From Fusobacterium massiliense (lineage in GTDB: Bacteria > Fusobacteriota > Fusobacteriia > Fusobacteriales > Fusobacteriaceae), in contig NZ_LT608327.1 of assembly GCF_900095705.1 (NCBI RefSeq), forward strand, positions 372,001 through 436,000: a DNA stretch of 64,000 bases. Reading direction: 5' to 3'. Positions 43,797-53,675 of this stretch are shown piece after piece; position 1 is the stretch's first letter; every line of letters starts with the position of its first letter. The position numbers and the translations under genes are program-made. Below the pieces are notes generated by a model that had not been told where the DNA came from, ran no database searches, and saw only the letters and a program-made list of their open reading frames with translations.

Positions 43797-43913
43797 ATAA
43801 ATAAAGTCTCTTGACAGCCGTATGAGTTCTACGAGCTCAATAAACACAGGCTCTTCGAACTAATACGGACGTCAGAGACTAATTTTCTTTATTTAATTTT
43901 ATACTTTCCTATA
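43797..43913 (-). repeat. Dispersed intergenic hairpin element, copy 10 (forward on minus strand, near consensus)
   Basis: Hairpin 43805-43880: plus strand AGTCTCTTGACAGCCGTATG ... AATACGGACGTCAGAGACT, with box ATACTTTCCTATA at its right (43901-43913). Core AGTTCTACGAGCTC / GAGCCTGTG... is identical to copies 12 and 15. It occupies the 370-base gap between potA and the alanine symporter, with the fragments on both sides; no ORF is seen in this gap. Confidence 0.88.
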
Positions 43914-43922
43914 AATTAAAAA

Positions 43923-44006
43923 CTAAAGTCCTTTGACAGTTATACAATTTTTAAAAGCTCAATAAATAGAGATTTTTAAATATATATTTTAGTCAAAGGA
44001 CTTTAG
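43923..44006 (-). terminator. Large hairpin terminator after the alanine symporter gene, related to the repeat
   Basis: Perfect 15-bp outer arms CTAAAGTCCTTTGAC / GTCAAAGGACTTTAG around an A+T-rich loop. Inside it, CAGTTATAC and AAAGCTCAATAAATAGAGAT echo the repeat core. On the minus strand it is followed by TTTTTAATTT. It looks like a descendant of the element acting as the terminator. Confidence 0.7.
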
Positions 44007-44041
44007 TTAATTTTTATATAAATTTTTAAATTAATATTAAA

Positions 44042-45406
44042 TTATTTTTTTGCTCCAGGATAAAATTTTGGATTAGAAAAATAATCTTTAGTTTGTTTTC
44101 TAACTTGAGGGAATAAAATAATTAATGCTATCAAGTTAGGTATTATAACTAATCCCATAGCTATATCTTGTACAGTCCAAACTAAACTTATTTTATTAAG
44201 AGATCCAACTATACATAAAAATGGGAATACGTATTTTACTTTATCTGTAACTTTTGTTCCAAAAGCATAGTTAAAACTTTTTGCAGCATTAAACCATTGT
44301 CCCATTAAAGTTGTAAAACAGAATAGTAATAAAGCTATTGTTGCTAGATGTTTTAATGGAGCCCATACAGTTCCAAATGATTCTAATGCCATAACAGCCG
44401 GACTTAAATCAGTTTTATAAATTCCTGTAACACCTATAACTATTGCAGTTATTGAACAAATAATAATAGTATCTAAGAAAACTTCTGTAACTCCTGTAAT
44501 TCCTTCTTCACATGGATGATCAACTATTGCAGAACCATGTGCAAATGGAGCTGTTCCTTCTCCTGCTTCATTTGAATACATTCCACGAGTAATACCATAT
44601 TGTAAAGCTCTAGCCATTACATATCCTCCAGCTCCTCCAGCTGCAGCTTGCATTGAAAATGCTTGAGTAAATATTTCAGAGAATACTGCTGGAACTTGTC
44701 CTATATTTAATACTATAACTAATAATCCTACAAGTACATAAAATATTGACATAATTGGTACTAAAGAAGTAGCAATATTTGCAACTCTTTTTAGTCCACC
44801 TAAAACTATACACATTAAACAACAAATTAAAATTATTCCTGTTATCCAAGTTGGAACATCATAATTTGAGCTTAAAACTCCAGCTATTGTATTTGATTGA
44901 ACTAGATTTGCTCCCATCATTTTTGTACACATTAATACTGCAATAACAATTCCTAGCCATGGAGCTTTTAATCCATCTCTAATATAATACATAGGTCCAC
45001 TTAAAATATTTCCATCTTTATCTCTACCATTATACATTTGAGATAACACTATTTCACCATATTTTAAAGCCATTCCAAAGAATGCAGCAACCCACATCCA
45101 AAAAACTGCTCCCATACCTCCACTAGCAACAGCTGTAGCAACTCCAACAACATTTCCTCCACCAACATTTCCAGCAAGAGTAACCATCATTGCTTTAAAT
45201 GTTGAAAGTGATCCAGAACCTTTATCCTCATTTCTTGATTTAAATGAGTCGATAAGAGTTTTCTTCATAATAAAATTAAAATGTCTAATTTGAATAAAAC
45301 CATTAGTAAATGTGTATAAAACACCTAAAGCTAAAAGTACATATACTAACCATCTTCCCCATAAATATTTGTTCACTGTCGTTAAAACCAATTCCAATTG
45401 TTCCAT
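44042..45406 (-). CDS. Na+/alanine (or glycine) symporter, AGCS family
   Basis: 454 aa with about 10-11 membrane spans. Family signatures are MVTLAGNVGGGNVVGVATAVASGGMGAVFWMW-type sequence near 70-100, RDGLKAPWLG and ITRGMYSNEAGEGTAPFAHGSA. It imports alanine or glycine with Na+, fitting an amino-acid fermenter. ATG follows GGGGGATAG and lies 12 bases after the glycerophosphodiesterase gene, so the two are co-transcribed. The exact amino acid preference is not readable. Confidence 0.93.
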   Translation of the reverse strand: MEQLELVLTTVNKYLWGRWLVYVLLALGVLYTFTNGFIQIRHFNFIMKKTLIDSFKSRNEDKGSGSLSTFKAMMVTLAGNVGGGNVVGVATAVASGGMGAVFWMWVAAFFGMALKYGEIVLSQMYNGRDKDGNILSGPMYYIRDGLKAPWLGIVIAVLMCTKMMGANLVQSNTIAGVLSSNYDVPTWITGIILICCLMCIVLGGLKRVANIATSLVPIMSIFYVLVGLLVIVLNIGQVPAVFSEIFTQAFSMQAAAGGAGGYVMARALQYGITRGMYSNEAGEGTAPFAHGSAIVDHPCEEGITGVTEVFLDTIIICSITAIVIGVTGIYKTDLSPAVMALESFGTVWAPLKHLATIALLLFCFTTLMGQWFNAAKSFNYAFGTKVTDKVKYVFPFLCIVGSLNKISLVWTVQDIAMGLVIIPNLIALIILFPQVRKQTKDYFSNPKFYPGAKK

Positions 45407-45418
45407 AAAACTATCCCC

Positions 45419-46147
45419 CTATTTATTTTCATTGATTATTTTTCTAGTTAGATCTGGAAAATTACCTATTAAAATATCAACTTTTTTATTAATTAAATCT
45501 TTAATATCTTCTTCTTTATTAACTGTCCAAGTATTAATTTCTAAACCATTTTCTTTTAATTCTTTCACTACTTCTGGTATTAAATTATTAAATCTTGGAT
45601 GATAACATTCAACTCCATGAGAAGCTGTATATGCTCCTGCATTAATTATCCAATCTTCAGATAAAAATCCATATTTTAATTCTGGAGCTATCTTTTTCAT
45701 TCTTAATACTGAAAAGTGATTAAAGCTTGAAATGATAACTCTCTTTTCTAACTTATATTCTTTTATTAAATTATGAACTTTTTCTTCAATTCCTAAATAT
45801 TCATTGATTCCTGTTTTTAATTCAATATTTGTAATGAAATCTAAATTTTTTATAAGCTCAAAATATTCTCTTAAAGTTGGAATTTTATTAAACCCCAGTT
45901 TTCCTGTATAAATATAGGAAGCATCAAATTTTGAAAGTTCTTCATAAGTATAATTCACAACATATCCTTTCCCATTTGTTGTCCTATCGATAGTTTCATC
46001 ATGAATTATCACAACTTCTCCATCTTTTGTAAGCTGAACATCAAGTTCGGCTCCATCTGCTCCTGCTTCAATAGCTTTTTCAAATGCTAACAAAGTATTT
46101 TCAGGAAACTTTCCACTGAAACCCCTATGAGCAAAATTTTTAACCAT
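45419..46147 (-). CDS. Glycerophosphodiester phosphodiesterase
   Basis: 242 aa from ATG at 46147, which has AAAGAGG 8 bases upstream (an in-frame GTG three codons earlier is less likely). TIM-barrel enzyme that cuts glycerophosphodiesters to glycerol 3-phosphate and an alcohol. Active-site residues are in NFAHRGFSGKFPENTLLAF (HR and E), GADGAELDVQLTKDGEVVIIHDETIDRTTNG-type sequence (E, D, H) and NIELKTG. There is no signal peptide, so the enzyme is cytoplasmic (UgpQ-like). It is the first gene of a pair with the AGCS symporter. Confidence 0.93.
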   Translation of the reverse strand: MVKNFAHRGFSGKFPENTLLAFEKAIEAGADGAELDVQLTKDGEVVIIHDETIDRTTNGKGYVVNYTYEELSKFDASYIYTGKLGFNKIPTLREYFELIKNLDFITNIELKTGINEYLGIEEKVHNLIKEYKLEKRVIISSFNHFSVLRMKKIAPELKYGFLSEDWIINAGAYTASHGVECYHPRFNNLIPEVVKELKENGLEINTWTVNKEEDIKDLINKKVDILIGNFPDLTRKIINENK

Positions 46148-46204
46148 TTTAAACACCTCTTTAAAAACCTATCTTCTAGCACACTTGTGCTTTTAACGTT
46201 TTTT

Positions 46205-46234
46205 ATTATACAATTAACTTTTATAAAATTTCAA
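46205..46234 (-). promoter_or_regulatory. Promoter of gdpD-alanine symporter
   Basis: Minus strand: TTGAAA (plus 46229-46234), an 18-base spacer, TATAAT (plus 46205-46210). The leader to the gdpD ATG is about 50 bases. Confidence 0.6.
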
Positions 46235-46406
46235 GTTTTTTTTAATTTTTTTTATATAAATTCTCTATTTTAGAAACTATAGTTTATTTTTCACACATTT
46301 ATAAAATGAGCTTTTTTTGATTTTTTTTGGATTATATACAATCTGAAACTTTATTATTTTTTTTATTTATTCAATATATTATCAACTAGCTTTTTTGAAA
46401 AACATT

Positions 46407-46415
46407 TGTTATAAT
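46407..46415 (+). promoter_or_regulatory. Extended -10 promoter of the three-domain acyltransferase gene
   Basis: TGTTATAAT, about 65 bases ahead of the ATG at 46480. There is no good -35 at 17 bases, which is compatible with an extended -10 promoter. Confidence 0.55.
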
Positions 46416-46479
46416 ACGTGTGTTCTTTTATAGAATAAATTATTATTTAATAAATAAAATATAAAACCATGGAGGTATT

Positions 46480-48948
46480 ATGAAAATAATAACTGATAAG
46501 AAAAAGGTAGCATTATATTATAAGGAGAATGAAATTAGTTATAAAGACTTTATTTCAAATACAAAAAAAATAAAATTTTTTTCAAAAATACAACAATTTA
46601 CAAATAATATGATTTATATGGAAAATAGACCTGAATTACTATATAGCTTTTTTGCTACTTGGGATTCTAGAGCAACTTGTGTTTGTATTGATGCATCTTC
46701 AACAAGTGAAGAGTTAGAATATTTCATTGATAACTCAGATGTTGTTAGAATTTTCACTTCAAATGAACAATTAGAAAAAGTTGAAACAGCCTTATCTAAT
46801 TTAAAAAAGGATGTAGAAATTATCAATGTTGATAAAATAGATTTTTCAAAAATATCTATTGATGAAAATTTAGAGGAAAATACTTATATCAACTCTCCAG
46901 AAAAAGATGATACAGCCCTTATTTTATACACATCTGGAACAACAGGAAAACCTAAAGGTGTTATGCTAAGTTTTGACAATATCTTAGCTAATATCGAAGC
47001 TCTTGAAGTACACAATATGTTTGAAGAAAAAGATATAACTGTTGCTCTTCTTCCAATGCATCATATTTTACCTCTTTTAGGTACTGGTGTATTACCACTT
47101 ATGAGTTCTTCTACTATAGTTTTCTTAGAAGAAATCTCCTCTGCTGCTTTAATAGAAGCTATGAAAAAATATAAAGTAACTATGATTATTGCTGTACCTA
47201 GATTATGGGAAATGATGCATAAAAAGATTATGGATACTATAAAATCAAAAGGAATAACAAGATTCATATTTGCTCTTGCTAAAAAAGTAAACTCTCTAAA
47301 ATTTAGCCGTATCCTATTCAAAAAAGTTAGTGAAAGTTTTGGAGGAAATATTAAATTCTTTGTTTCAGGAGGTTCTAAATTAAACGGTCAAATAACTGAA
47401 GATTTTTATACTCTTGGAATTAAAGTATGTGAAGGCTATGGAATGACTGAGACTTCTCCTATGATTTCATATACTCCTAAAGATGATATAGTTCCAAATT
47501 GTGCCGGAAAAGTTATAAAAGATGTTGAAGTTAAAATTGCTGATGACAATGAAATACTTGTTAAAGGTAGAAATGTAATGAAAGGTTACTATAAAAATCC
47601 TGAGGCAACTGCACAAATTATTGATGAAAATGGTTGGTTACATACTGGAGATTTAGGAAGATTAGATGGTCAATATCTATATGTTACCGGTAGAAAAAAA
47701 GAAATGATAGTTTTATCAAATGGGAAAAATATTAATCCAATTGAAATAGAAGAAAAAATTTCTTCTATGACAAATCTGATTGCTGAAATTGTTGTTACTG
47801 AGTACAATTCAATTTTAACAGCAGTTATTCACCCCGATTTTAATAAAATTAAAGAAGAAAAAATTGATAATATATTAGAAAAATTAAAATGGGATATAGT
47901 TGATAAATACAATCAAAAAGCTCCTGATTACAAAAAGATTTTAGATGTTAAGATTGTAAATGAAGATTTTCCTAAAACTAAAATTGGAAAAATAAAAAGA
48001 TTTATGATAGCCGATATGTTAAACGGAAAAATTCAAAAAAAAGAAAGAGAAGCTGAGCCTAATTTTGAAGAATACAATATTATTAAAAAATATCTAACCG
48101 AGATTAAAGAAAAAGAAGTTTATTTTGATTCTCATATTGAAATAGACTTAGCAATGGACTCTCTTGATATAGTTGAATTTTTACACTTTTTAGAATTAAA
48201 CTTTGGAGTTAAGGAAGAAAATTTAATTTCTAGATATTCCACTCTTTTAGAATTAGCAAATTATATAAAAGAAAATAAAAATCAAGAAAAAATAGGGGAT
48301 TTAAATTGGAAAGAAATTATAAATAAAGATATACAAGCAGATATCCCTAGCTCAAGTATTTTTGCAAGATTTATTAAATTTATATCCTTAATTTTATTTA
48401 ATACATATTTTAGAGTTAAAGTTAGTGGCAAGGAAAAACTAAGTGATAAACCTTGTATTTATATTGCTAATCACCAAAGTTTCTTAGATGGTTTTTTATT
48501 TAATTATGCTGTTCCAAATAGAATTTTAAGAAAAACATATTTTTTAGCAACTGCTGTTCACTTTAAAAGTTCTTTTAGAAAAAAAATGGCTAATCTTTCA
48601 AATGTAATTTTAGTTGATATGAACAAAGATATTGCAGAAGTTATGCAAACATTAGCTAAACTTTTAAAAGAAGGAAAAAATGTTGCTATTTACCCTGAAG
48701 GTTTAAGAACTCGTGATGGAAAATTAAATAAATTCAAAAAATCTTTTGCTATTATTGCAAAAGAATTAAATGTAGATATCCAACCTTATGTTATAAAAGG
48801 TGCTTATGAAGCTTTTCCAATTGGAAAAAAACTTCCTAAAATGTCTAATATTTCTTTAGAATTTTTAGATAGAATTGAAGTTACTAACTTAACTTATGAT
48901 GAAATTGTAGAAAAATCTTATAATGTTATAAAAGATAAATTAGATTAA
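46480..48948 (+). CDS. Fused AMP-binding acyl ligase - acyl carrier domain - PlsC acyltransferase
   Basis: 822 aa with three domains. Residues 1-520 are an ANL ligase: ILYTSGTTGKPKG (148-160), GYGMTETSP, NGWLHTGDLGRLDG and TGRKKEMIVLSNGKNI. Residues about 530-605 are a carrier domain with the phosphopantetheine Ser in MDSLDIVEF (S561). Residues about 635-822 are a PlsC-type acyltransferase with NHQSFLDG (H665, D670, the HX4D motif) and YPEGLRTRDGKL. The architecture suggests that a fatty acid is activated, loaded on the internal carrier and handed to a lysophospholipid, as in Aas-like recycling. The ACP between the two enzymes is unusual. ATG follows GGAGG. Confidence 0.9.
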   Translation: MKIITDKKKVALYYKENEISYKDFISNTKKIKFFSKIQQFTNNMIYMENRPELLYSFFATWDSRATCVCIDASSTSEELEYFIDNSDVVRIFTSNEQLEKVETALSNLKKDVEIINVDKIDFSKISIDENLEENTYINSPEKDDTALILYTSGTTGKPKGVMLSFDNILANIEALEVHNMFEEKDITVALLPMHHILPLLGTGVLPLMSSSTIVFLEEISSAALIEAMKKYKVTMIIAVPRLWEMMHKKIMDTIKSKGITRFIFALAKKVNSLKFSRILFKKVSESFGGNIKFFVSGGSKLNGQITEDFYTLGIKVCEGYGMTETSPMISYTPKDDIVPNCAGKVIKDVEVKIADDNEILVKGRNVMKGYYKNPEATAQIIDENGWLHTGDLGRLDGQYLYVTGRKKEMIVLSNGKNINPIEIEEKISSMTNLIAEIVVTEYNSILTAVIHPDFNKIKEEKIDNILEKLKWDIVDKYNQKAPDYKKILDVKIVNEDFPKTKIGKIKRFMIADMLNGKIQKKEREAEPNFEEYNIIKKYLTEIKEKEVYFDSHIEIDLAMDSLDIVEFLHFLELNFGVKEENLISRYSTLLELANYIKENKNQEKIGDLNWKEIINKDIQADIPSSSIFARFIKFISLILFNTYFRVKVSGKEKLSDKPCIYIANHQSFLDGFLFNYAVPNRILRKTYFLATAVHFKSSFRKKMANLSNVILVDMNKDIAEVMQTLAKLLKEGKNVAIYPEGLRTRDGKLNKFKKSFAIIAKELNVDIQPYVIKGAYEAFPIGKKLPKMSNISLEFLDRIEVTNLTYDEIVEKSYNVIKDKLD

Positions 48949-48954
48949 TAGACA

Positions 48955-49073
48955 CTTTATAATCTCTCTTGACAGCCGTATGAGTTCTACGAGCTCGATA
49001 AACACAGGCTCTTCGAACTAATACGGACGTCAGAGAATAATTTTTGCTATTTAAATTTATACTTTCTTATAGA
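48955..49073 (-). repeat. Dispersed intergenic hairpin element, copy 12 (forward on minus strand)
   Basis: Hairpin 48963-49036: plus strand TCTCTCTTGACAGCCGTATG ... ATACGGACGTCAGAGAA, box ATACTTTCTTATAG at 49060-49073. Core is identical to copy 10 except for single changes (CGATAAACA). It sits between convergent genes, just after the 46480 gene ends. Confidence 0.85.
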
Positions 49074-49081
49074 AATATAAA

Positions 49082-49132
49082 ATTCCCTGATAGCCTTATC
49101 AGTTCTTTGAACTAATAAAAACTTCAGGGAAT
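49082..49132 (-). terminator. Terminator after ftsH, probably a remnant hairpin element
   Basis: Arms ATTCCCTGA / TTCAGGGAAT with the core GATAGCCTTATCAGTTCTTT reminiscent of the repeat. On the minus strand it follows the ftsH stop and ends in AATTTTATATTT. Confidence 0.65.
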
Positions 49133-49136
49133 ATTT

Positions 49137-51290
49137 TTAATTTTCTAGAATATTATCTTCACTACTTGATTTTTCTTCTTTTATAGGTTCAGAATCTTCT
49201 CTAAGCATAATTCTTTCAAATTCATCTCCCATAATAGTCTCTTTTTCAAGTAAAATTCTAGTTACTTCTTCTAATTTATCTCTATTTTCCGTTAAAATTC
49301 TAACTGCCATTTGATATCTTTCATTGATAATACTTCTAATCTCATCATCAATTTCTTTTCCTGTTTGCTCTGAATAATATTTACTTTGGAACATGTCTCC
49401 TGGTTGAGTCCCATCAAGTAAAACAGGTCCAAATTTTTCACTCATTCCTAATTTTGTAACCATTTGTTGAACCATTCCAGTTGCAACTTGTATATCATTA
49501 CTTGCTCCAGAAGTTATATTTTCTTTTCCAAAAATTATTTCTTCTGCAGCTCTTCCACCAAAATATATTGCTATTTCATCCATAAAATACTTTTTAGAAT
49601 ATACTAATTTTTGTTCTGCAGGAAGAGATAATGTGTATCCTCCAGCTTGACCTCTAGGTATCATAGTTATTTTATGAACTTTATCTTCTCCACCAACAAC
49701 AAAGTTTACAATGGCATGCCCAGACTCATGATAAGCAACTATTTTTTTATCAGTATCAGATACAACCTTTGATCTTTTTTCAGGTCCCATTTGAACTTTT
49801 TCAGAAGCTTCTTCTAAATCTGCCATATTTATTTCAGTTCTACCAGATCTTGCTGCTAAAATTGCACCCTCATTTAAAATATTAGCTAAGTCTGCCCCAG
49901 CCATTCCAGCAGTTTTTTTAGCAATTATCTTGAAGTCTACATCAGAAGCAAACTTTTTATTTTTTGCATGCACTTTTAATATTTCTTCTCTACCTTTTAC
50001 ATCAGGCATATCAACAATAACTTGTCTATCAAATCTACCCGGTCTTTTCAAAGCTTTATCCAATACATCAGCTCTGTTTGTTGCTGCTAAAACAATTATA
50101 GTTTCTTCAGTACCAAATCCATCCATTTCAACGAGAAGTTGGTTAAGAGTTTGTTCTCTTTCATCATTTCCTCCACCTTGTCCTGTTCCTCTTTTTCTAC
50201 CAACAGCATCTATTTCATCTATAAATACTATACAAGGTGCATTTTTCCTTGCTTTTGCAAATAAATCTCTTACTCTTGAAGCTCCAACTCCAACAAACAT
50301 TTCAACAAATTCAGATCCTGACATACTAAAAAATGGAACTTTAGCTTCTCCAGCAACAGCTTTTGCAAGTAATGTTTTACCAGTTCCTGGTTCTCCTAAT
50401 AATAGAACTCCTTTAGGTATTTTAGCCCCTATTTTTCTAAATTTTTCTGGTTCTTTTAAAAAATCAACGACTTCTTTTAATTCTTGTTTTGCTTCATCAA
50501 TACCAGCAACATCTGAGAAAGTTACATCTGAAACATTTTCTCCATTTTCTTTTGCTTTTGATTTTCCCATATTGAATATTTGTGGACCACCACTACCTTT
50601 ATTTATTCTTCCCATCATAAAGAAAAGTATAAATATCATAAGTAACATTGGTGACCACGATATTAATAATGAGACTAAAAATGGCATTTGAGCTGCTTCA
50701 GATGATTCAATTATAACTTTATTATTATTTATAACATTCATAAGACTTTCATCTTGACCAAGTCTTGTAGTTATAAGTCTTGCTTTATAACTATCATCTA
50801 GAGTTTTATCTGCATTTTCTTTAGTATATCCATAGATATATCCTTCTTTTTCTTCGACTCTCTTAATCTCTTTCTTTTCTATATTTTCAATAAAAGCAGT
50901 ATAAGTTATATCATTAGTTTTTCCTTTTCTATTTTCTTTCATTATAGTTGGAATATAAAAGAATAAACTAACAATAAATATAAGCATCAATAAACCTTTG
51001 AAGTTAAACTTAAATCTAAAAGATTTCCCAATAGTTTTTTTCCCATCATTATTTTTATTATCTTTTTTTGAAGAAAAATTTGAATTTTTTAAAAATTCTT
51101 TTATTTTTTTATCTTCTTCTTTTTCTTCTTTATTTTCATCTTTTTTATCTAAATTTTCTTCTTTATTTGTTTGAGCTTCTGCATCATGGCTATCATTTAA
51201 TTTTTCTTCAGTATTAACTTCTTTTTGCTCATGAAGATTTTCATTATTATCTTTCTGAATATCTTCATCTTTTAATTGATCATCTTTCAA
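49137..51290 (-). CDS. ftsH: ATP-dependent zinc metalloprotease FtsH with long acidic N-terminus
   Basis: 717 aa. Two membrane spans lie at about 99-117 and 197-222, then the AAA+ domain (GEPGTGKT 299-306, [13 protein letters not shown]) and the peptidase with HESGH at 521-525. FtsH degrades misfolded membrane proteins and short-lived regulators such as LpxC in E. coli. The first 95 residues are almost entirely D, E, K, N and Q ([16 protein letters not shown]), whereas typical FtsH begins within a few residues of span 1. The start is TTG at 51288-51290, overlapping the tilS stop as TTGA, with GAGGAGG 7 bases ahead. No Met lies between it and span 1, so the extension is probably translated. 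Confidence 0.93.
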   Translation of the reverse strand: MKDDQLKDEDIQKDNNENLHEQKEVNTEEKLNDSHDAEAQTNKEENLDKKDENKEEKEEDKKIKEFLKNSNFSSKKDNKNNDGKKTIGKSFRFKFNFKGLLMLIFIVSLFFYIPTIMKENRKGKTNDITYTAFIENIEKKEIKRVEEKEGYIYGYTKENADKTLDDSYKARLITTRLGQDESLMNVINNNKVIIESSEAAQMPFLVSLLISWSPMLLMIFILFFMMGRINKGSGGPQIFNMGKSKAKENGENVSDVTFSDVAGIDEAKQELKEVVDFLKEPEKFRKIGAKIPKGVLLLGEPGTGKTLLAKAVAGEAKVPFFSMSGSEFVEMFVGVGASRVRDLFAKARKNAPCIVFIDEIDAVGRKRGTGQGGGNDEREQTLNQLLVEMDGFGTEETIIVLAATNRADVLDKALKRPGRFDRQVIVDMPDVKGREEILKVHAKNKKFASDVDFKIIAKKTAGMAGADLANILNEGAILAARSGRTEINMADLEEASEKVQMGPEKRSKVVSDTDKKIVAYHESGHAIVNFVVGGEDKVHKITMIPRGQAGGYTLSLPAEQKLVYSKKYFMDEIAIYFGGRAAEEIIFGKENITSGASNDIQVATGMVQQMVTKLGMSEKFGPVLLDGTQPGDMFQSKYYSEQTGKEIDDEIRSIINERYQMAVRILTENRDKLEEVTRILLEKETIMGDEFERIMLREDSEPIKEEKSSSEDNILEN

Positions 51291-52669
51291 ATTTGTACCT
51301 CCTCAACAGTAATTAAAATATTAATAAGTTTTTGTTTAAAACAATCACTTTCTCTAACTTTTCCTTTTAATAATCCGTATATCCAAAATACTTCGTCATC
51401 AATTAAAAAAATAGGTATAAAATCTCTTTTCTCTTTTTCTATCTTTTTATTAATAAATACTTCTTTTATTTTTTTTGAATGAGTTCCTAGAAAAATTTTA
51501 TCTCCATCTTTTCTAAATCTTATCTTTACTTTTCCACTATTAAAAGTTTCTTCAGCAATAACAAGTAAATATTTATCTTTGGATTTTATATCAGAATCTT
51601 TTAAATTTTGAACAATATCTATATTTATTTTAAATTTATTAAAGAAAATGAAGTTTTTATTTTTTGATGATATTTCTATTTCATTATCATTAGTTAGACT
51701 TATTTTTTTTTCTTTTAGTTGTTTTTGTTGAAAGTATATTTTATCGTAAGTTTTTATAAGTTCATATTCATTATCTAAATCTATTTTTTTACTTCCATTT
51801 TTTGTTATTAAATCAAGTATGTTATTAATTTTTTCTCTATTTATTTGTATATTTTTTTTATTTAAAATATAAGCAAATAGATTTTTTAATTGATTTTCTG
51901 ATAATTTTTTAAGTTCTTCTAGTTTTAAAGAATTATTATTTTTTATAAACTTACTATAATCTAAAAGATTATTTTTATTATTCTCCCTAATTTCATTGAT
52001 AATAGAAAACACCTTATCTTTAAATTTATTATTATACCTTTCTTCAATAAAAGGTATTAAATCTAGTCTTATACTATTTCTTGTAAATTCATTTTCAAAG
52101 TTTGTTTTATCTATTCTATATTGAATTTGATTTTTATTCAAGTAGTCTAATATATCTTTTTTATAAATCTCTGAAATAGGTCTAACTATATTTTCTCGTT
52201 TAGGATTTATTCCTTCTAAACCCTGTAAAGTTGTTCCTCTTATTAATTTAAATAAAAAAGTTTCAATTTGATCGTCTTTATTATGAGCTGTAGCTATTTT
52301 ATTTGCCCCTGTTTCTTCTAAGACTTCTGAGAAAAGTTTATATCTTTCTTCTCTGCCAACTTCTTCCAAAGTTTTTCCTTTTTCTTTTGCCAAACTTTTT
52401 ATATCTATTTTTTTATGAAAAATTCTTAAATTATATTTTTTAGCATATTCCACACAAAAAGTTTCATCATCATCTGCATCTTTCCCTCTTAACATATGAT
52501 TAATATGTACCAGTAAAAAATTAAATTTAATTTTTGCTTGCATTAATTTTAATATTTCCGAAAGAAAAACAGAGTCTGGTCCTCCAGAAAAACCAACAAC
52601 AACAGTATCACTATTTTCTATTAGACTATATTTTTCATTAATTTCTAATACTTTTTTTAACAATTCCAT
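51287..52669 (-). CDS. tilS: tRNA(Ile)-lysidine synthase
   Basis: 460-aa PP-loop enzyme that converts C34 of tRNA-Ile(CAU) to lysidine, letting it read AUA, an abundant codon in this A+T-rich genome. PP-loop FSGGPDS (27-33), [35 protein letters not shown] and [11 protein letters not shown] match TilS. The C-terminal TilS domain has [14 protein letters not shown] and [18 protein letters not shown]-type sequence. The last codons contain the ribosome site of ftsH, and the stop overlaps its TTG start. tilS-ftsH adjacency is common in bacteria. Confidence 0.95.
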   Translation of the reverse strand: MELLKKVLEINEKYSLIENSDTVVVGFSGGPDSVFLSEILKLMQAKIKFNFLLVHINHMLRGKDADDDETFCVEYAKKYNLRIFHKKIDIKSLAKEKGKTLEEVGREERYKLFSEVLEETGANKIATAHNKDDQIETFLFKLIRGTTLQGLEGINPKRENIVRPISEIYKKDILDYLNKNQIQYRIDKTNFENEFTRNSIRLDLIPFIEERYNNKFKDKVFSIINEIRENNKNNLLDYSKFIKNNNSLKLEELKKLSENQLKNLFAYILNKKNIQINREKINNILDLITKNGSKKIDLDNEYELIKTYDKIYFQQKQLKEKKISLTNDNEIEISSKNKNFIFFNKFKINIDIVQNLKDSDIKSKDKYLLVIAEETFNSGKVKIRFRKDGDKIFLGTHSKKIKEVFINKKIEKEKRDFIPIFLIDDEVFWIYGLLKGKVRESDCFKQKLINILITVEEVQI

Positions 52670-52726
52670 AATTCCTCTTCAATATACTATTCTTATCTAA
52701 TTAGGAAATCACTAAATAATAATAAA

Positions 52727-53659
52727 TTATTTAGTTTTTTGGAAATCCAAATGTTCCTTATATGTTTTACTAAAAAAGTGTGCTCCTCCACCTTTTGTAA
52801 CAAAAAACAAGTAATCTGTTTTTGCTGGTTTATATGCAGCTTCAACTGAACTTACAGTTGGATTAGATATAGGAGCTGGAGGTAAGCCTTTATTTTTATA
52901 TGTGTTATATGGAGAGACTATTTCTAAATCTTTATAATAGATTCTCTTCTTTTCATAATTATACAAAAAATTTACTGTTGAATCTGCTGATAATGTCATA
53001 TTTTTCTCTATTCTATTGTAGAAAACAGATGCCATAAGAGGTTTTTCACTATCAAGTGCAGCTTCTCTTTCTAAAATTGATGCCATTATCAGTTTTTTAT
53101 AAAAATCTTCTTTATCTGGATATTTATCTTCTGGAAATTTCTTTAAAAATTCATTTAAAAACAATTCTAAAGTAGATTTTTCATCATATTTTTCAGGTAT
53201 AAAATAAGTTTCTGGATAAAAATAACCCTCATAGTTCTTATTTGGTGTTAGATAAGGAAATTCTATTTCATTTAAAGCACTTAAATATTTTTCTCTTTCC
53301 CCTATCCCGTTTGCAACTAATTTATCAATAACATTTTTTACTGTATACCCTTCAATGATAGTAAACTTATATCCCTTGGATTTCCCACTTTCTAAAATAG
53401 AAATCAAGTCTTTTATATTATAATCTCCATTTATTTCATAATATCCTGCTTTTATATTTTTTCCACCATTATTTAATTTAAGATAAATCTTAAAAAATAC
53501 ACTCTTTGCTATTGGTAAAGTTTCTAAAGATTTTCTCAAAGGTTTAGAACTATCTATTTCAAGAATAAAATTATCATACTTAGTCTTTTTTTCTATTTGA
53601 TAATAACTAAATCCTAAAACCACAATAATAACCGTTAAAAAAAATATAATTTTTTTCAT
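52727..53659 (-). CDS. mltG: Endolytic murein transglycosylase MltG
   Basis: 310 aa with an N-terminal membrane anchor (residues 3-20, IIFFLTVIIVVLGFSYYQ). The YceG/MltG domain shows EGYTVKNVIDKLV, GYFYPETYFIPE, and MASILEREAALDSEKPLMASVFYNRI with the catalytic Glu in LERE, then LSADSTVNFLYNYEKKRIY. It cuts nascent glycan strands in the periplasm and sets their length. It lies 16 bases after the DEAD-box gene and 57 bases before tilS. Confidence 0.94.
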   Translation of the reverse strand: MKKIIFFLTVIIVVLGFSYYQIEKKTKYDNFILEIDSSKPLRKSLETLPIAKSVFFKIYLKLNNGGKNIKAGYYEINGDYNIKDLISILESGKSKGYKFTIIEGYTVKNVIDKLVANGIGEREKYLSALNEIEFPYLTPNKNYEGYFYPETYFIPEKYDEKSTLELFLNEFLKKFPEDKYPDKEDFYKKLIMASILEREAALDSEKPLMASVFYNRIEKNMTLSADSTVNFLYNYEKKRIYYKDLEIVSPYNTYKNKGLPPAPISNPTVSSVEAAYKPAKTDYLFFVTKGGGAHFFSKTYKEHLDFQKTK

Positions 53660-53675
53660 TTTTACCTCATTTCAA

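Larger units (their letters stand above)
46148..46479. other. Divergent promoter region between gdpD and the three-domain acyltransferase
   Basis: 332 bases of very A+T-rich DNA with no credible ORF. It contains one promoter on each strand (46205-46234 minus, 46407-46415 plus). No hairpin element is present here, in contrast to most other gaps of this size in the window. Confidence 0.7.

Noticed and set aside
45312-45602. A 96-codon plus-strand frame across the gdpD/symporter junction.
   Set aside because: It runs antisense through two recognised genes and lacks a ribosome site.
49930-50691. A 253-codon open frame on the plus strand inside ftsH.
   Set aside because: It is the antisense shadow of the conserved FtsH AAA+ domain, has no ribosome site, and its codon use is an artefact of the opposite strand.
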